Source of the DNA: JAGGAG01 sp031402225
GTDB lineage: Bacteria; Gemmatimonadota; Gemmatimonadetes; Gemmatimonadales; GWC2-71-9
Direction of reading: 5' to 3'
Length of the DNA stretch: 64,000 bases
Assembly (NCBI GenBank): GCA_031402225.1
Contig: JANNSD010000040.1
Location: 1-64,000 of the forward strand
Of this stretch, positions 40,727 through 49,354 are shown piece after piece. Each line of letters opens with the position of its first letter. The stretch's first letter is position 1. A program made the position numbers and the translations under genes. Below the pieces are notes generated by a model. The model was not told where the DNA came from, ran no database searches, and saw only the letters and a list, made by a program, of their open reading frames with translations.

Positions 40727-42814
40727 ATGCCCGTTCGCTGCGTTGCCCTCGCCACCCTGCTTGCGGGATGCATGGTTCCCGCCGCGCATGCCCAGATCGG
40801 CGCCTGTGCGCCCGCCCGGACGGCACTGGTGCTCTCCGGTGGCGGGGCGAAAGGGCTGGCCCACGTGGGCGTGCTCCGGGTCCTCGATTCCCTGGGCATC
40901 GTTCCCGACCTCATTGTGGGCACGAGCATGGGGTCGGTGATCGGCGCGTTGTACGCCAGCGGGTTCACCGGCCTGGAGATCGACTCCATCGTGCGGCACG
41001 CGCCGGGCGGCAGGCTCATCCACACGTTCAATCCGGTCACCCCGCGCTCGCTGGGTACCCGGCAGCCGATGGTGGCTTTCGCCGAGGGCCAGGGCGTGTC
41101 GGGGCTGCAGACCAACGCGCTCAGCGAGCGGGACGTGAACGCGCTGCTGGAGCAGAAGCTGATGCTCGGCAACCTCAGCGCGCGCGGTAACTTCGATTCG
41201 CTTGCCATCCCGTTCCGTGCCGTCGCCACCAACCTGCGTACTCATACGCCGGTCGTCATGGGCAGTGGCGACCTGCCCCGCTCGGTGCGCGCGAGCATTT
41301 CCATTCCGCTGGTGCTCACGCCGATTTACATGGACGGCACCTACCTGGCCGATGGGGGCCTGGTCGCGAACGTGCCGGTGGGGATTGCGCGCCAGCTGGG
41401 TGCGGTACGGGTGATCGTGTCGGACGTGAGCATTCCGCAGTCGGATACGGTGCCCCTCCTGTCGCCTGAGGCGGTGGCGGCGCGCCTGCTCGACTACCTG
41501 GCGGACCAGCCGATGGGTGAGTTGGGTCCGGACGATATCCATGTGATGTTTCCGGTGCAGAACTTCGGCACCCTCGACTTTGCGCCAGAGGCGGCGGCGG
41601 CGCTCCTCACGCTGGGCGCCAGGACCGCCGATTCGGTGTTCCAGCAAGTGTCCTGCCTGAATCCGCTGAACCGGACGGGGCGCCACGTTGGAGCATTGCC
41701 TCGGTACGTGTCGAGCGTCACGCCGGCGGGCGCCAGGGATCTCGCGCTCAGGGGCCAGCCGGATCCTACCATCGATGTGCTGGCAGACCTGGGGCTGATC
41801 GCGGGGGACTCGATCCCCTACTCGGTGCTGGCGAAGCGTACCGACCGACTGGTGCAGTCGACCCGAGTGGACGCGGTTTGGCTCTACCCCAGCGGCACCG
41901 GCGACAGCGTGGCGCTTGCCCCGGTGGTGCGGCCCGCCCCGCGTTTCTATGCCGCGGGCGGTGTCGCCTACGACAATGCCTTGGGTGGTGCGGCATGGAT
42001 GGGCGTACTGTATCGCAACCTGCTCGGGCTCGGCCTCGAAACGAGCGCGAGGGTCCAGGTGGGTGGCCTGCGTGACGAGGCGTTACTCGCGGCAAGGAAG
42101 AACCTTCGCTACCGGTGGCACACGCTGGCGCCCGCGCTCACGCTCAACGGCGGGCTGGAACGGATCCCGGTGTATACCGAGAGTGGCACTGAACTCCCGT
42201 CGATCGACACGAGGGACCTGACGGGCTTTGCCGGCGTGGAGCGGGGTCTGGGCAACGGCTGGATTGTGGCGTTCGGGGCGGAGGGGCGAATCTGGTATGA
42301 ACCAGACATCCCCAATGGACAGGCCGGCGGTGCGACGCTCAGGGCAGAGCGCTTCATGGCGTTCGACGCGAGCCGGGTGCTGCTGGAAGCCAGCTGGACG
42401 TCATCCTACAGCAGGGCATTCCTGCAGGTTCAGTTTCCATGGAGCACCCCTGGCTACGGCGTGCGCTCGCTGTTTCGGGCTGGCGTTGGCTCCAACCTGC
42501 CGCTGCAGCTCACCTTTCCCCTGGGCGGCGCGGCCGGATTTCCTGGCATCAGGCCAGCTCAGCTGCGGGGGAGTACCGAGTTGTCGGGCCAGGCCGAGTT
42601 CTGGTATCGCGTCATGGGCCCAGTTGAAGCGCAACTCGACCTGGGTGCCGGGAGCATCAGCGAAGAGGGTGATTTCTTCGGCGGCGACTCATGGCTCGCG
42701 GGGGTACGTGTGGGGCTGGGGGTGAAAACGCCACTGGGTCCGGTCAAGGTCGGGTACGGCTGGGCCACGGGTGGCCGCGATGCGCTGATGGTGCGGGTGT
42801 TTCGCTGGTTCTAG
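40727..42814 (+). CDS. Patatin-like phospholipase with C-terminal outer-membrane barrel
   Basis: 695 aa. A signal peptide (ending PAAHA, residues 17-22) precedes a patatin domain (about 33-290) with oxyanion motif GGGAKG (38-43), GTSMG nucleophile (Ser67) and DGG (Asp209). A POTRA-like segment (VSSVTPAGARDLALRGQPDPTI) leads into a strand-rich domain of the Omp85/BamA type (about 440-695) that ends in FRWF, the aromatic C-terminal residue used for barrel assembly. This layout resembles type Vd autotransporters such as PlpD and suggests a lipase displayed or released at the cell surface. Confidence 0.85.
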   Translation: MPVRCVALATLLAGCMVPAAHAQIGACAPARTALVLSGGGAKGLAHVGVLRVLDSLGIVPDLIVGTSMGSVIGALYASGFTGLEIDSIVRHAPGGRLIHTFNPVTPRSLGTRQPMVAFAEGQGVSGLQTNALSERDVNALLEQKLMLGNLSARGNFDSLAIPFRAVATNLRTHTPVVMGSGDLPRSVRASISIPLVLTPIYMDGTYLADGGLVANVPVGIARQLGAVRVIVSDVSIPQSDTVPLLSPEAVAARLLDYLADQPMGELGPDDIHVMFPVQNFGTLDFAPEAAAALLTLGARTADSVFQQVSCLNPLNRTGRHVGALPRYVSSVTPAGARDLALRGQPDPTIDVLADLGLIAGDSIPYSVLAKRTDRLVQSTRVDAVWLYPSGTGDSVALAPVVRPAPRFYAAGGVAYDNALGGAAWMGVLYRNLLGLGLETSARVQVGGLRDEALLAARKNLRYRWHTLAPALTLNGGLERIPVYTESGTELPSIDTRDLTGFAGVERGLGNGWIVAFGAEGRIWYEPDIPNGQAGGATLRAERFMAFDASRVLLEASWTSSYSRAFLQVQFPWSTPGYGVRSLFRAGVGSNLPLQLTFPLGGAAGFPGIRPAQLRGSTELSGQAEFWYRVMGPVEAQLDLGAGSISEEGDFFGGDSWLAGVRVGLGVKTPLGPVKVGYGWATGGRDALMVRVFRWF

Positions 42815-42839
42815 GGTAAGGGTGTCACCGTGCGGCCGT

Positions 42840-43406
42840 TCAATATTCAACCGGCGTAGCGTAGGGAGCGGACCGCAACTCCGGTTCGCCGTAGCGTCCG
42901 GCGGCGGCATGAAGCCGATTCCACTCTTCCCTGAGACAGAAGGGATCGAGCCCATGAGGCCGGTCTACCGTGAGCACCCCGTCCAGATGGTCGATCTCAT
43001 GCTGCAGCAGTTCCGCGCGGTCGCCCTCGAACTCGGCTTCATGCGCCTTGCCCCGCAGGTCGTGGTAGCGGACCCGAATGCGGTAGGCGCGGAGGACGCG
43101 CACCAGCAGGTTGGGGTACGAGAAGCAGTCGTCCCAGACCGCAAAGTCTTCGTCGCCGATGTCCACGATTTCCGGATTGACGAGCACCCAGGGCTGGTCC
43201 ATCTCGATGTACGCGAGCCGGAGCGGCGCGCCGATCTGCGGCGCCGCAATGCCGCGACCGGAGCCAAAGCGCGACTGCCAGTCGTGCAAGGTATCGGCGA
43301 GGTCATCCACCACGACACGAATCGCCGCCGACTGGGGGTTGGCGATCGTTTCGCAGCGCTCCCGCAGGACAGGATCGCCAAGCAGGCGGATTCGACGGAC
43401 GGCCAT
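42840..43406 (-). CDS. def: Peptide deformylase
   Basis: 188 aa metalloenzyme that removes the N-formyl group from nascent proteins. The motifs are GRGIAAPQIG (motif 1, about 50-59), DDCFSYP in place of the usual EGCLSxP (motif 2, which supplies the Cys metal ligand) and QHEIDHLDGVL (motif 3, HExxH). The Cys and both His ligands are kept, so it should be active, but the DD and F changes in motif 2 are unusual. The stop lies 25 nt from the convergent patatin gene stop. Confidence 0.92.
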   Translation of the reverse strand: MAVRRIRLLGDPVLRERCETIANPQSAAIRVVVDDLADTLHDWQSRFGSGRGIAAPQIGAPLRLAYIEMDQPWVLVNPEIVDIGDEDFAVWDDCFSYPNLLVRVLRAYRIRVRYHDLRGKAHEAEFEGDRAELLQHEIDHLDGVLTVDRPHGLDPFCLREEWNRLHAAAGRYGEPELRSAPYATPVEY

Positions 43407-43484
43407 ACAGCCAAGGTCGGTCCCGTAGTGCGTACTGTCAACTACCCACGCGCGGGAACCAGCGATCAGAACGGCGCTAAGCCG

Positions 43485-44240
43485 TTGTCATGCAACGCTA
43501 TACATGGTCTTCTACGACTGGCCCATGTACTGACAGTGATGCTGGTGGTGGGCTTGGCGGCTTGCTCCGACAGTACCGGTGGTTCAACCCCCACCTCGGC
43601 AATCACTCCCGATTTCATTATCTCCGCCTCGCCCAACAACCTCACCATTGTCCTCGGCCAACTGAAAGCCGCTGAATTTGCCAGCGTACGTCTCCCCGAC
43701 GACGATGCCCTCATCGTATCCGCTGCGGGGCAGGAAAAGCTGCTGCGATGGACCCTGGTTGCTCAAGGTGGCGGCCTGTATTCGGCGAGCCTGACCGAGC
43801 TCGACCCCGGCACGGTGATCACCATCGCGCTCACCCGCGGAGATGGCGGCAATGCGCCGAATTCGCAGGTCACCATGCCAGTGCCGATCGACCTCACGGC
43901 TCCCGTGGCCGGCGCGCTGGCGACGGCGGGGACGAACCTGATTGTTGCCTGGACTCCCTCGGGAACGCCAGACGAAATCCGGATCCTCCTGCGGACGGTA
44001 CTTTGCAGCCGGCCTGGTGCCGGTACCACGCAGACCGCCACCGTGGTCGGCGATCCAGGCAGTGCCACGGTGTTCATCGAACCGGACTTGCTTCCTCCGC
44101 TCAATCCGGGCGAACAGTGCGATGTGGATGTGCAGGTGCAGCGGACGCGTTTTGGCATCGTGGACCCCGCCTATGCCGCAGGCGGGACGATTCTGGCGCG
44201 ACAGGTCGACGCAGCGACGATCGTGGTGAGGCAGCCGTGA
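43485..44240 (+). CDS. Hypothetical lipoprotein
   Basis: About 251 aa, not recognised. A hydrophobic run with lipobox GLAAC (VLTVMLVVGLAAC) is followed by a Ser/Thr linker and a beta-sandwich-like body (SASLTELDPGTVITIALTRG, IEPDLLPPLNPGEQCDVDVQVQRTRFG). The start is uncertain. The only ATG in the leader is inside the signal, so the TTG at 43485 (LSCNAIHGLLRLAHV) is my choice; the frame is open far upstream, across the divergent def gene. Two Cys (about 174 and 212 of the long form) could form a disulfide. The 3' end is followed by a strong hairpin. Confidence 0.65.
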   Translation: MSCNAIHGLLRLAHVLTVMLVVGLAACSDSTGGSTPTSAITPDFIISASPNNLTIVLGQLKAAEFASVRLPDDDALIVSAAGQEKLLRWTLVAQGGGLYSASLTELDPGTVITIALTRGDGGNAPNSQVTMPVPIDLTAPVAGALATAGTNLIVAWTPSGTPDEIRILLRTVLCSRPGAGTTQTATVVGDPGSATVFIEPDLLPPLNPGEQCDVDVQVQRTRFGIVDPAYAAGGTILARQVDAATIVVRQP

Positions 44241-44254
44241 CTGAAAACGGGGTG

Positions 44255-44276
44255 CGGAGGAACGGCGATGGCGTGA
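44255..44276. repeat. Partial GCGTGAGGAGGAAC-type element
   Basis: GTGCGGAGGAACGGCGATGGCGTGAGG lies between the lipoprotein stop and the following hairpin. It contains one degenerate unit (GTGCGGAGGAAC) and the start of a second 21 nt downstream. Confidence 0.6.
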
Positions 44277-44282
44277 GGCGTG

Positions 44283-44302
44283 CGCGGGCCTATTGGCCCG
44301 CG
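44283..44302. terminator. Bidirectional terminator-like hairpin
   Basis: CGCGGGCC (44283-44290), loop TATT, GGCCCGCG (44295-44302): perfect 8 bp stem between convergent genes, overlapping the stop codon region of the minus-strand gene that ends at 44290. Poly-T tails are short. Confidence 0.7.
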
Positions 44303-45180
44303 AGTTTCCGCAGGATTTCTTCGTAGTAGGGCTTTTCGCGCAGGCTGGCGCGCGATCCGGGGAAGTACAGCAGGCTCAACCCGGCGCCGGCGTTGTTCAG
44401 GTTGGTCAGGACCATGGCGACGCGCTGGTCGTTGGAGAGCCTGGTGTTGTCGATCATCGGGGTGCTGAAGAATCCCACCATGAAGTCGACCGAGAAACGC
44501 CCCGACTCGGGGGCGGACACATTCGGCTGCGGCGGTGTCTCGATCTCGAGGCCGAGACGAAGTTCGCGCTGCACCGTGTCCACCTGGTACAGGGTCACGC
44601 GGAAGCGCCGCTTGATGCCATCGAGCGTGAGCTGGACGTCTTCCAGCGTCTCGGTTCGGGTGCCGGCTATGAGGCTGTCGCTGAGCAGGATGGTCCAGTC
44701 GAATCGCTCGCCACCCGACTCGAGCACGATCATCTGCTTGCGCGTGACCTCGCGGGCGAGCTCGCTGAGCCGCGCCTCATAGGCACGCTTCAATTGCGGT
44801 GAGACTGGGGCTCCGGCGATTTCCCGGCGGATGTGCTGGAACAGCGGCGTCAGGTTGAGGGCTTCGTGAAAGTTCTGGGCGAGGAGCTCCATCTTGAGGA
44901 GCTTTGCCTCGAGCGAGGTGGACTGTGCGTCGAAGAATGATCCGATGATGGACTGGAACATCTCCTTCCGCAGTGTCGCCTCGGACTCCTCGCGCTTGCT
45001 CATCAGCTCCGAGTAGAGCCGGAGTTTGGCCTCGCTGCTCTGGCGCTGGTCGAGTGCGCGCGAGCCGAAGATGCCGAGACTCGCCACCGCGAGCGCCGTG
45101 AGAAGCCCGCCCACCGGCGCCAGGATGATCTGGAGCTTGTCCCAGCGATCCTTGTGGTCCTTCTGGCCGGTCTCCTCCAT
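44290..45180 (-). CDS. Hypothetical membrane-anchored protein
   Basis: 296 aa, not recognised. One transmembrane helix near the N-terminus (IILAPVGGLLTALAVASLGIF, about 18-38) after a short acidic and basic cytoplasmic start, so the rest is probably extracytoplasmic. The next 90 residues are strongly helical and charged (QRQSSEAKLRLYSELMSKREES), likely a coiled coil; the C-terminal half alternates strands and helices and ends FPGSRASLREKPYYEEILRKLAG. It begins 3 nt after the small secreted protein stop, forming a three-gene unit with it and the DUF3943-like gene. Confidence 0.75.
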   Translation of the reverse strand: MEETGQKDHKDRWDKLQIILAPVGGLLTALAVASLGIFGSRALDQRQSSEAKLRLYSELMSKREESEATLRKEMFQSIIGSFFDAQSTSLEAKLLKMELLAQNFHEALNLTPLFQHIRREIAGAPVSPQLKRAYEARLSELAREVTRKQMIVLESGGERFDWTILLSDSLIAGTRTETLEDVQLTLDGIKRRFRVTLYQVDTVQRELRLGLEIETPPQPNVSAPESGRFSVDFMVGFFSTPMIDNTRLSNDQRVAMVLTNLNNAGAGLSLLYFPGSRASLREKPYYEEILRKLAGQ

Positions 45181-45183
45181 CTC

Positions 45184-45501
45184 CTACACCCGCTTCAGCA
45201 CGTACTTGCCGTCCTGCTGCTCGAGCAGGAAGCGGTAGCGCGCCGGCTGGTCGAACAACACCACGTCGATCGACGGGGCCTGCTTGTCGTAGGTGACCTT
45301 CAACTGGCACTTCCCGCTTCCCTTCACGGTAAGCCGGAAGGACCCCGCCTTGTCGGTGGTGCCCTCGGCACTCTCGGCGCCGCAGGTGAGCAGGAGCTTC
45401 ACATCGGCGAGATACTTGTCGCCGAGGCGGAGGTCACCGGAGATCTCGCCGCGCATCATGAGCACTGGTGCGGTCGCGAGCGCAAAGATCAGGGGCAGCA
45501 T
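45184..45501 (-). CDS. Hypothetical small secreted protein
   Basis: 105 aa with a short signal peptide (MLPLIFALATAPVL, cleavage uncertain). The mature part is a single beta-rich domain (YLADVKLLLTCGAESAEGTTDKAGSFRLTVKGSGKCQLKVTYD) with two Cys that may pair; the pattern GTTDKAGSFRLTV resembles a carboxypeptidase-regulatory-like or Ig-like fold. A GAGGAG ribosome site precedes the ATG at 45501. It lies between the DUF3943-like gene (33 nt upstream) and the coiled-coil protein gene (3 nt downstream). Confidence 0.75.
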   Translation of the reverse strand: MLPLIFALATAPVLMMRGEISGDLRLGDKYLADVKLLLTCGAESAEGTTDKAGSFRLTVKGSGKCQLKVTYDKQAPSIDVVLFDQPARYRFLLEQQDGKYVLKRV

Positions 45502-45534
45502 ACGGTCTCCTCGAGGGTCATGGTGAAAGGTAGC

Positions 45535-46944
45535 TCAACGGCCCGAGGTTGAGAGAAACACGGTGAACTGTGGCAGCGAAACCGAGGCGGAGGAACGCTG
45601 GGCGTAGGTGCTGCGCTGCACATACATGTTGTAGGCGGCTCCGACCGAAAGGCCGAGGGGCAGTGGCGCGCGCGCTTCCACGGTGCCGAACTGGATGAGT
45701 TTCGACTGCGACGCGCCGTTGACGGTGGCCGTCCAGAATCCGCGATACCCGACTGAGAGCACCCGGAAGCGTCGGTACTCGAGCTGGGCAAGGGCGCGAC
45801 CTCCAACGCCGACGCCATAGTCGTAGGCTCGGCTCACGCGCTCCTCGGCATACGGATCGGAGCTAGCGACAATCGGCAGCAGCTCGGCGCTGAGGTCGGT
45901 GTTGAGCCGCCACGCGCTGTTACCGGTGCGCGACAGCAATCCGAGGCCGAAGCCCTGCTGCGAGAACTGGAAGGCCTCGTTCCACTGGTACTCGAAGTCC
46001 AGGAACACTCCCGACACATGGCGAGTGGGACCATTCCGTCGGCTGACGGTTGCCAGCATTCCGCGGGTGGCGATCTCCGTGACAGTGGTGCTTGGCCCGC
46101 TGGCGAGTTCCGCGCTGAAGGTGAACGAGGAGAACGGATGTACTGCGGCACCATTGAACGGGTCACCGTACTGCAGGTCGAACGCCGCGATCGCGACGTT
46201 CGTCTGGATCGCGGGCGACCCCGTCGCCGGGAGTGTGATACGGCGCGCGCCGACCCCGACAGTGGCACGCAGGCTCTCCGGCCGACGATCAGCGGGATTG
46301 GCGCGCTGTTGCCATGTCTGGCCGCGGGAGAGCCGGTCGAGGCCCATCCCGGGATTGAAGAGCAGGACCATCGCTTCGCGCCAGACGCGATTGATGCCCG
46401 TGGCCCTGTTGTCAAGCACCAGCTGGGAGAGCTGCCGGGTGGCTTCTCCCAGTGTAATGCCGCTCAGGGTGGTGATGATCAGGTCATTGGCCGAGGGTGG
46501 CACCGGCTCGCCATAGAGCTCCCACATGAGGCTGCCAGCAAGCGTAAGCGGCGCCGAGCCCCAGAAGGAGAATCCGTTGGACCGGGCCACGTTGAAGTAC
46601 ACCGCGCCGCCATACGGGTGCTCGATGCTGTTGGTGCTGATGTTATTGCCGTCCCAGTTCCAGCCGCCGCGGGTATTGCGCCACCAGGTTTGCGGGCGCG
46701 TGCTGGGAAGGTTGCGTGCGAGGTTGTTGATGGCCACGGCGGCGCCGTTCACGATCACGAGGCCGGCCAGTGCCCGGAGCAGCTGCGGTTGCTGAAGATT
46801 GCCGGAAGGAACCGACGGCGGCTCAGTGGGGACCATGGGCGCGCTGTCGAGCGCGACGCCCGCTGGCTCGGCGCCCTGGGCGTGGGCGCTGGACACTGGG
46901 CCCAGGCTGAGGATCGCCAGTACCAAGAGGAGTGTGCGCAACAT
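45535..46944 (-). CDS. Outer-membrane-type protein (DUF3943-like)
   Basis: 469 aa. Signal peptide MLRTLLLVLAILSLGPVSSAHAQ from the ATG at 46944 (the longer frame adds a non-signal leader). The diagnostic block SIEHPYGGAVYFNVARSNGFSFWGSAPLTLAGSLMWELYGE, here cited by its first residues HPYGGAVYFNVARSNG, matches the DUF3943 pattern. The remainder is strand-rich with alternating hydrophobic residues, as in outer-membrane barrels (SVSLPQFTVFLS end). Function unknown; it heads the three-gene minus-strand unit and diverges from sufR. Confidence 0.8.
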   Translation of the reverse strand: MLRTLLLVLAILSLGPVSSAHAQGAEPAGVALDSAPMVPTEPPSVPSGNLQQPQLLRALAGLVIVNGAAVAINNLARNLPSTRPQTWWRNTRGGWNWDGNNISTNSIEHPYGGAVYFNVARSNGFSFWGSAPLTLAGSLMWELYGEPVPPSANDLIITTLSGITLGEATRQLSQLVLDNRATGINRVWREAMVLLFNPGMGLDRLSRGQTWQQRANPADRRPESLRATVGVGARRITLPATGSPAIQTNVAIAAFDLQYGDPFNGAAVHPFSSFTFSAELASGPSTTVTEIATRGMLATVSRRNGPTRHVSGVFLDFEYQWNEAFQFSQQGFGLGLLSRTGNSAWRLNTDLSAELLPIVASSDPYAEERVSRAYDYGVGVGGRALAQLEYRRFRVLSVGYRGFWTATVNGASQSKLIQFGTVEARAPLPLGLSVGAAYNMYVQRSTYAQRSSASVSLPQFTVFLSTSGR

Positions 46945-47143
46945 TAGGCGGGGGATGGTACCGCGGCCCGGCTTGAGGTAAAAGGGGTGCCGGACAGGGA
47001 GTGGGGGAACCGATACGATGCAACGGGGAAGGAGAGGTATTGCCATAAGTAGTAGTTAATACAACTTCTGTCAGCAGGTCACCCTTCGCACCATAATGTT
47101 GGAGTGAATTGACAAATGACCCTCTAGACTCGATCTTTTCCGC

Positions 47144-47860
47144 ATGTCGTCCTTCGTACCCTCTCCGCCACTCTTCGGCCAGCGTGGTCCTCGGAGCGAG
47201 ATGCTCCTGGCACTGAAGCGTGCGGGCCAGCTGACCGCCAAGGAGTTGTCCGGGCACTTGGAGCTGTCGCTCAACGCCGTGCGTCACCACCTGAAGGAAC
47301 TGGAACTCGAGCAGCTGGTGGTGTACGAGCGGCAGCATCGCGGGGTGGGCGCGCCAGTATTCGCGTATCGGCTTTCGGCGGCGAGCGAGTCACTGTTTCC
47401 GCGGCGGTATGAGGAGACGCTGACCCAACTGCTGGACCAGGTGGCGCTGCGCGACGGCCGTGCGGGTGCGGTGGCGATGCTCGAGGGGCGATTTGAGGCT
47501 CTTGCCAAGCGCCTGCGAGAGGAGTTGGTCGACGAGCCGCCGGAGCGCCGAATGGAGATCGTCACGCGCGCACTGGCGGACGAGGGGTACATGGCGGAGT
47601 GGCAGGCGTCGGGCCAGGATGGGGCAACGCTCAAGGAGCACAACTGCGCCATCCAGGCGGTGGCGGAGCGGTACCCGGAAATCTGCGTCGCCGAGCGGCG
47701 GTTCCTCGAGGAGGTGCTGTCAGCCGCGGTCGACCGGAAGGCGCACATCCTCGCCGGGTGCACCGCGTGCGAGTATCACGTCCAGTTCGACGACGGCGCA
47801 GGACGGGCCGGTGTCGTGCAGATCACGCCGCGCGAGGCGCGGCCAGGAGACCAGGCATGA
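47144..47860 (+). CDS. sufR: SufR-type iron-sulfur transcriptional regulator
   Basis: 238 aa. An N-terminal winged helix-turn-helix of the DeoR/ArsR style (RSEMLLALKRAGQLTAKELSGHL, about 17-80) and a C-terminal sensor with four Cys (168, 181, 206, 209) in the arrangement HNC-x12-C-x24-C-x2-C, as in SufR proteins that hold a [4Fe-4S] cluster and repress suf operons when the cluster is present. It overlaps sufB by 4 nt (ATGA), so it is co-transcribed with its targets. A TTGACA at 47109-47114 is a -35 candidate without a clear -10; I see no CAAC-N6-GTTG operator like that of cyanobacteria. Confidence 0.9.
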   Translation: MSSFVPSPPLFGQRGPRSEMLLALKRAGQLTAKELSGHLELSLNAVRHHLKELELEQLVVYERQHRGVGAPVFAYRLSAASESLFPRRYEETLTQLLDQVALRDGRAGAVAMLEGRFEALAKRLREELVDEPPERRMEIVTRALADEGYMAEWQASGQDGATLKEHNCAIQAVAERYPEICVAERRFLEEVLSAAVDRKAHILAGCTACEYHVQFDDGAGRAGVVQITPREARPGDQA

Positions 47861-49293
47861 CCAGTCCGTCCGTGGAATCGCTGGTGCAACGGGAATACAA
47901 GTACGGCTTCGTCACCGACATTGAGGCCGACACCATCCCCAAGGGTCTCTCGGAGGATGTGGTCCGGCTCATCTCGGAGAAGAAGGGCGAGCCGGCCTGG
48001 TTGCTGGAGTGGCGGCTCAAGGCCTACCGTGGCTGGCTCAAGATGTCGGAGCCGCACTGGCCCAACGTCACCTACAAGCCGATCGACTATCAGGACGTCA
48101 TTTACTACTCGGCGCCGAAGAACAAGACCAAGCTGGCCAGCCTGGACGACGCCGACCCGAAGCTGATCGAGACCTACCAGAAGCTGGGCATTCCGCTCAA
48201 TGAGCAGAAGCTGCTCGCGGGCGTGGCGGTGGACGCGATCTTCGACTCGGTCTCGGTGGGCACGACGTACAAGGCCAAGCTCATGGAGCAGGGAATCATT
48301 TTCTGCTCCTTCAGCGAGGCGGTACGGGAGCATCCCGAGCTGATCCGGAAGTACCTGGGCTCGGTGGTGCCGGCGAGCGACAACTTCTTCGCGGCGCTCA
48401 ACTCGGCGGTCTTCTCGGACGGCTCCTTCGTGTACATCCCGAAGGGCGTCCGGTGTCCCATGGAGCTTTCGACGTACTTCCGCATCAACACCGCGGAGAC
48501 GGGCCAGTTCGAGCGCACCCTCATCGTGGCCGACGAGGGGGCGCACGTGAGCTACCTCGAGGGATGCACGGCACCGAAGCGGGACGAGAACCAGCTGCAT
48601 GCGGCGGTGGTGGAGCTGGTGGCGCTGCCGGGTGCGACGATCAAGTACTCCACGGTGCAGAACTGGTATGCCGGCGACGAGCACGGCGTGGGCGGGATCT
48701 TCAACTTCGTCACCAAGCGCGGCCGGGCGATGGAGCGGGCCAAGATTTCCTGGACCCAGGTGGAAACCGGCTCCGCGATCACCTGGAAGTACCCCAGCGT
48801 CATCCTGCAGGGCGATGACTCGGTGGGCGAGTTCTACTCGGTGGCGGTGGTGAACGGGAAGCAGCAGGCCGACACCGGTACCAAGATGATCCACATCGGC
48901 AGGAACACGAAGAGCACGGTGGTGTCGAAGGGCATCTCGGCGGGTCAGGGCAACAACAGCTATCGCGGCCTGGTAAAGATGCTGCCCAAGGCGGCGGGTT
49001 CGCGAAACTATACCCAGTGCGATTCGATGCTGATCGGAAACCGGTGCGGGGCACACACTTTTCCGTACATCGATGTGCAGAACGCGACGAGCGACGTGGA
49101 GCATGAGGCGTCCACGTCGAAGATCGGCGAGGACCAGATCTTCTATTGCAAGCAGCGCGGGCTCAACACCGAGAACGCCATCTCGCTCATCGTGAACGGC
49201 TTCTGCAAGGAAGTGTTCAAGGAGCTGCCGATGGAGTTTGCGGTGGAAGCGCAGAAGCTGCTGGGCGTTTCACTTGAGGGGAGTGTCGGGTAA
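47857..49293 (+). CDS. sufB: Fe-S cluster assembly protein SufB
   Basis: 478 aa scaffold of the SufBCD complex. Strong family matches: EYKYGFVTDIEADTIPKGLSEDVVRLIS at the start, SVGTTYKAKLMEQGIIFCSF, YIPKGVRCPMELSTYFRIN, ARTLIV-type FERTLIVADEGAHVSYLEGC and the C-terminal LIVNGFCKEVFKELPMEFAVEAQKLL, here cited in pieces. The ATG at 47857 gives the normal N-terminus; a longer frame back to 47599 lies inside sufR. It is followed by a GAGTCGT array and then sufC. Confidence 0.97.
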   Translation: MTSPSVESLVQREYKYGFVTDIEADTIPKGLSEDVVRLISEKKGEPAWLLEWRLKAYRGWLKMSEPHWPNVTYKPIDYQDVIYYSAPKNKTKLASLDDADPKLIETYQKLGIPLNEQKLLAGVAVDAIFDSVSVGTTYKAKLMEQGIIFCSFSEAVREHPELIRKYLGSVVPASDNFFAALNSAVFSDGSFVYIPKGVRCPMELSTYFRINTAETGQFERTLIVADEGAHVSYLEGCTAPKRDENQLHAAVVELVALPGATIKYSTVQNWYAGDEHGVGGIFNFVTKRGRAMERAKISWTQVETGSAITWKYPSVILQGDDSVGEFYSVAVVNGKQQADTGTKMIHIGRNTKSTVVSKGISAGQGNNSYRGLVKMLPKAAGSRNYTQCDSMLIGNRCGAHTFPYIDVQNATSDVEHEASTSKIGEDQIFYCKQRGLNTENAISLIVNGFCKEVFKELPMEFAVEAQKLLGVSLEGSVG

Positions 49294-49295
49294 GC

Positions 49296-49316
49296 AGTCG
49301 TGAGTCGTGAGTCGTG
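49296..49316. repeat. Heptamer array AGTCGTG x3 between sufB and sufC
   Basis: Three perfect units starting 2 nt after the sufB stop, then degenerate ones (AGTCGGC, AGTCATC) up to about 49335. It breaks an otherwise tightly packed operon and lies before the sufC ribosome site. Confidence 0.9.
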
Positions 49317-49354
49317 AGAGAGTCGGCAGTCATCAATGCTCAAGGAGTAGCGAC

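Noticed and set aside
47060..47110. CAAC and GTTG half-sites upstream of sufR as a SufR operator
   Set aside because: The two half-sites are more than 30 nt apart, not the N6 spacing known for cyanobacterial SufR.
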